Positions 63,331 to 64,000 of a DNA stretch of 64,000 nt are shown piece by piece. Within the stretch, counting starts at the first letter, position 1. The number at the start of each line of letters is the position of its first letter. The notes beneath the pieces were generated by a model. It was not told the DNA's origin and did no database searches. It was given only the letters and a program-made list of their open reading frames with translations. Source of the stretch: Phoronis australis (Eukaryota > Phoronida > Phoronidae); the NCBI GenBank assembly GCA_002633005.1, contig NMRA01000577.1:1-64000 (forward strand), in the 5' to 3' direction. The position numbers were made by a program, and so were the translations under genes.

Positions 63331-64000
63331 ACAACATGTATATCACCCATCTTGGCTGATGTGAATTCGAACTAGGTTTACTTCAATCATAGCACCACTC
63401 TTATGACTCTTCATCATTGCTCAGTGATCAGACACCATTACAAATTATCACGACCGATGATAAATGTTGCATCAACAATTATATCAAGCCTGGCCACCAC
63501 AGCTTCTCTCACACATGTCTGGGGTAATGGAGTCAAACAGCCATTGGGGCAAAACTACTGCCCCTAACTATAACCGTGTTACTCTGACATTGTCAAAATT
63601 CCTAGAATTAGTCCTGGATGAAAATAACAAACACTGATACAATTTTAATCCACGCTAATTTTAATTATGTTTGTGAAAAAACAAGATTAACATTTGAAAC
63701 ACTAATACAATTCTCTGTGCACTTTCAAATGTAGATTTTTGTTTTCTGAAAACATTCCAGCGTGAGGTTTGTCTAGTGTCAACCTCAAAACTAGCTGGCA
63801 GAGTCATTGGTCGTGAGACAGGCTCCCCTACCAGCAAACAAGCTAACCACTTATCTGGCCAGAAAACGTAAACTGATGACATGTTATAACACTTGGGAAG
63901 GTTCAAATGTCTTCAGTTTGATTGGATAGCAAAGTGGGAATATCCTGGTATTCCAGATTTTTAGCCAAATTGATAGTTGGGTTGTGAAGCTTCTCAAGTC
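63331..64000 (-). other. Intron of the PTPN3/4-like gene running off the window
   Basis: No exon for the first PDZ strand (the family's R-F-G-F-N-V-K segment) could be found here, so the next upstream exon lies beyond 64000. An 81-codon minus frame at 63906-63661 has no family signature. Confidence 0.6.

Noticed and set aside
63661-63906. 81-codon minus frame upstream of the PDZ exon
   Set aside because: It lacks the expected first PDZ strand and has no donor in the needed phase 0.

Overview
The window is animal nuclear DNA: AT-rich, with multi-exon genes, GT-AG introns of about 0.1 to 13 kb, and many decayed transposons and minisatellites. Both genes are bilaterian families, and one intron carries a miR-153 hairpin. 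This points to a non-vertebrate bilaterian. I cannot name the species.

Two protein-tyrosine-phosphatase-family genes lie tail to tail. On the + strand (8057-49914) is an IA-2/phogrin (PTPRN/PTPRN2) orthologue. I placed twenty coding exons by splice sites, reading phase and family similarity. They give about 900 residues, from the cysteine-bearing luminal N-terminus through the membrane-proximal domain, the transmembrane segment and the phosphatase-like domain to the stop. Only the signal-peptide exon (and 5'UTR) is missing. The active-site loops ([15 protein letters not shown]) mark it as a pseudophosphatase, as in vertebrate IA-2. An intron inside the phosphatase domain (47446-49085) holds an excellent miR-153 hairpin at 48226-48303, the same host-gene relation as in vertebrates.

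On the - strand (63024 down to 56526) are the last ten coding exons of a PTPN3/PTPN4-type FERM-PDZ phosphatase: the main part of the PDZ domain, a linker, and a complete PTP domain with intact WPDHG and [10 protein letters not shown]. The FERM part lies beyond the right edge. The 3' splice site and start of its PDZ exon have been tandemly duplicated about five times with a 71-bp period, which leaves decoy acceptors upstream.

The rest is non-coding. Bases 1-8056 hold one orphan exon-like block (921-992), a Penelope-like retroelement scrap and minisatellites. The IA-2 introns hold four arrays with a 44- or 22-bp period, two copies of a 100-bp MITE, a 1.4-kb element bounded by TTAA, a roughly 250-bp MITE and a second Penelope-like scrap. 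The roughly 3 kb between the two gene ends contains a foldback element that has captured part of a tRNA.

IA-2 proteins act in dense-core secretory vesicles and PTPN3/4 at the membrane cytoskeleton. Nothing here shows that they work together. Their juxtaposition is a syntenic observation.
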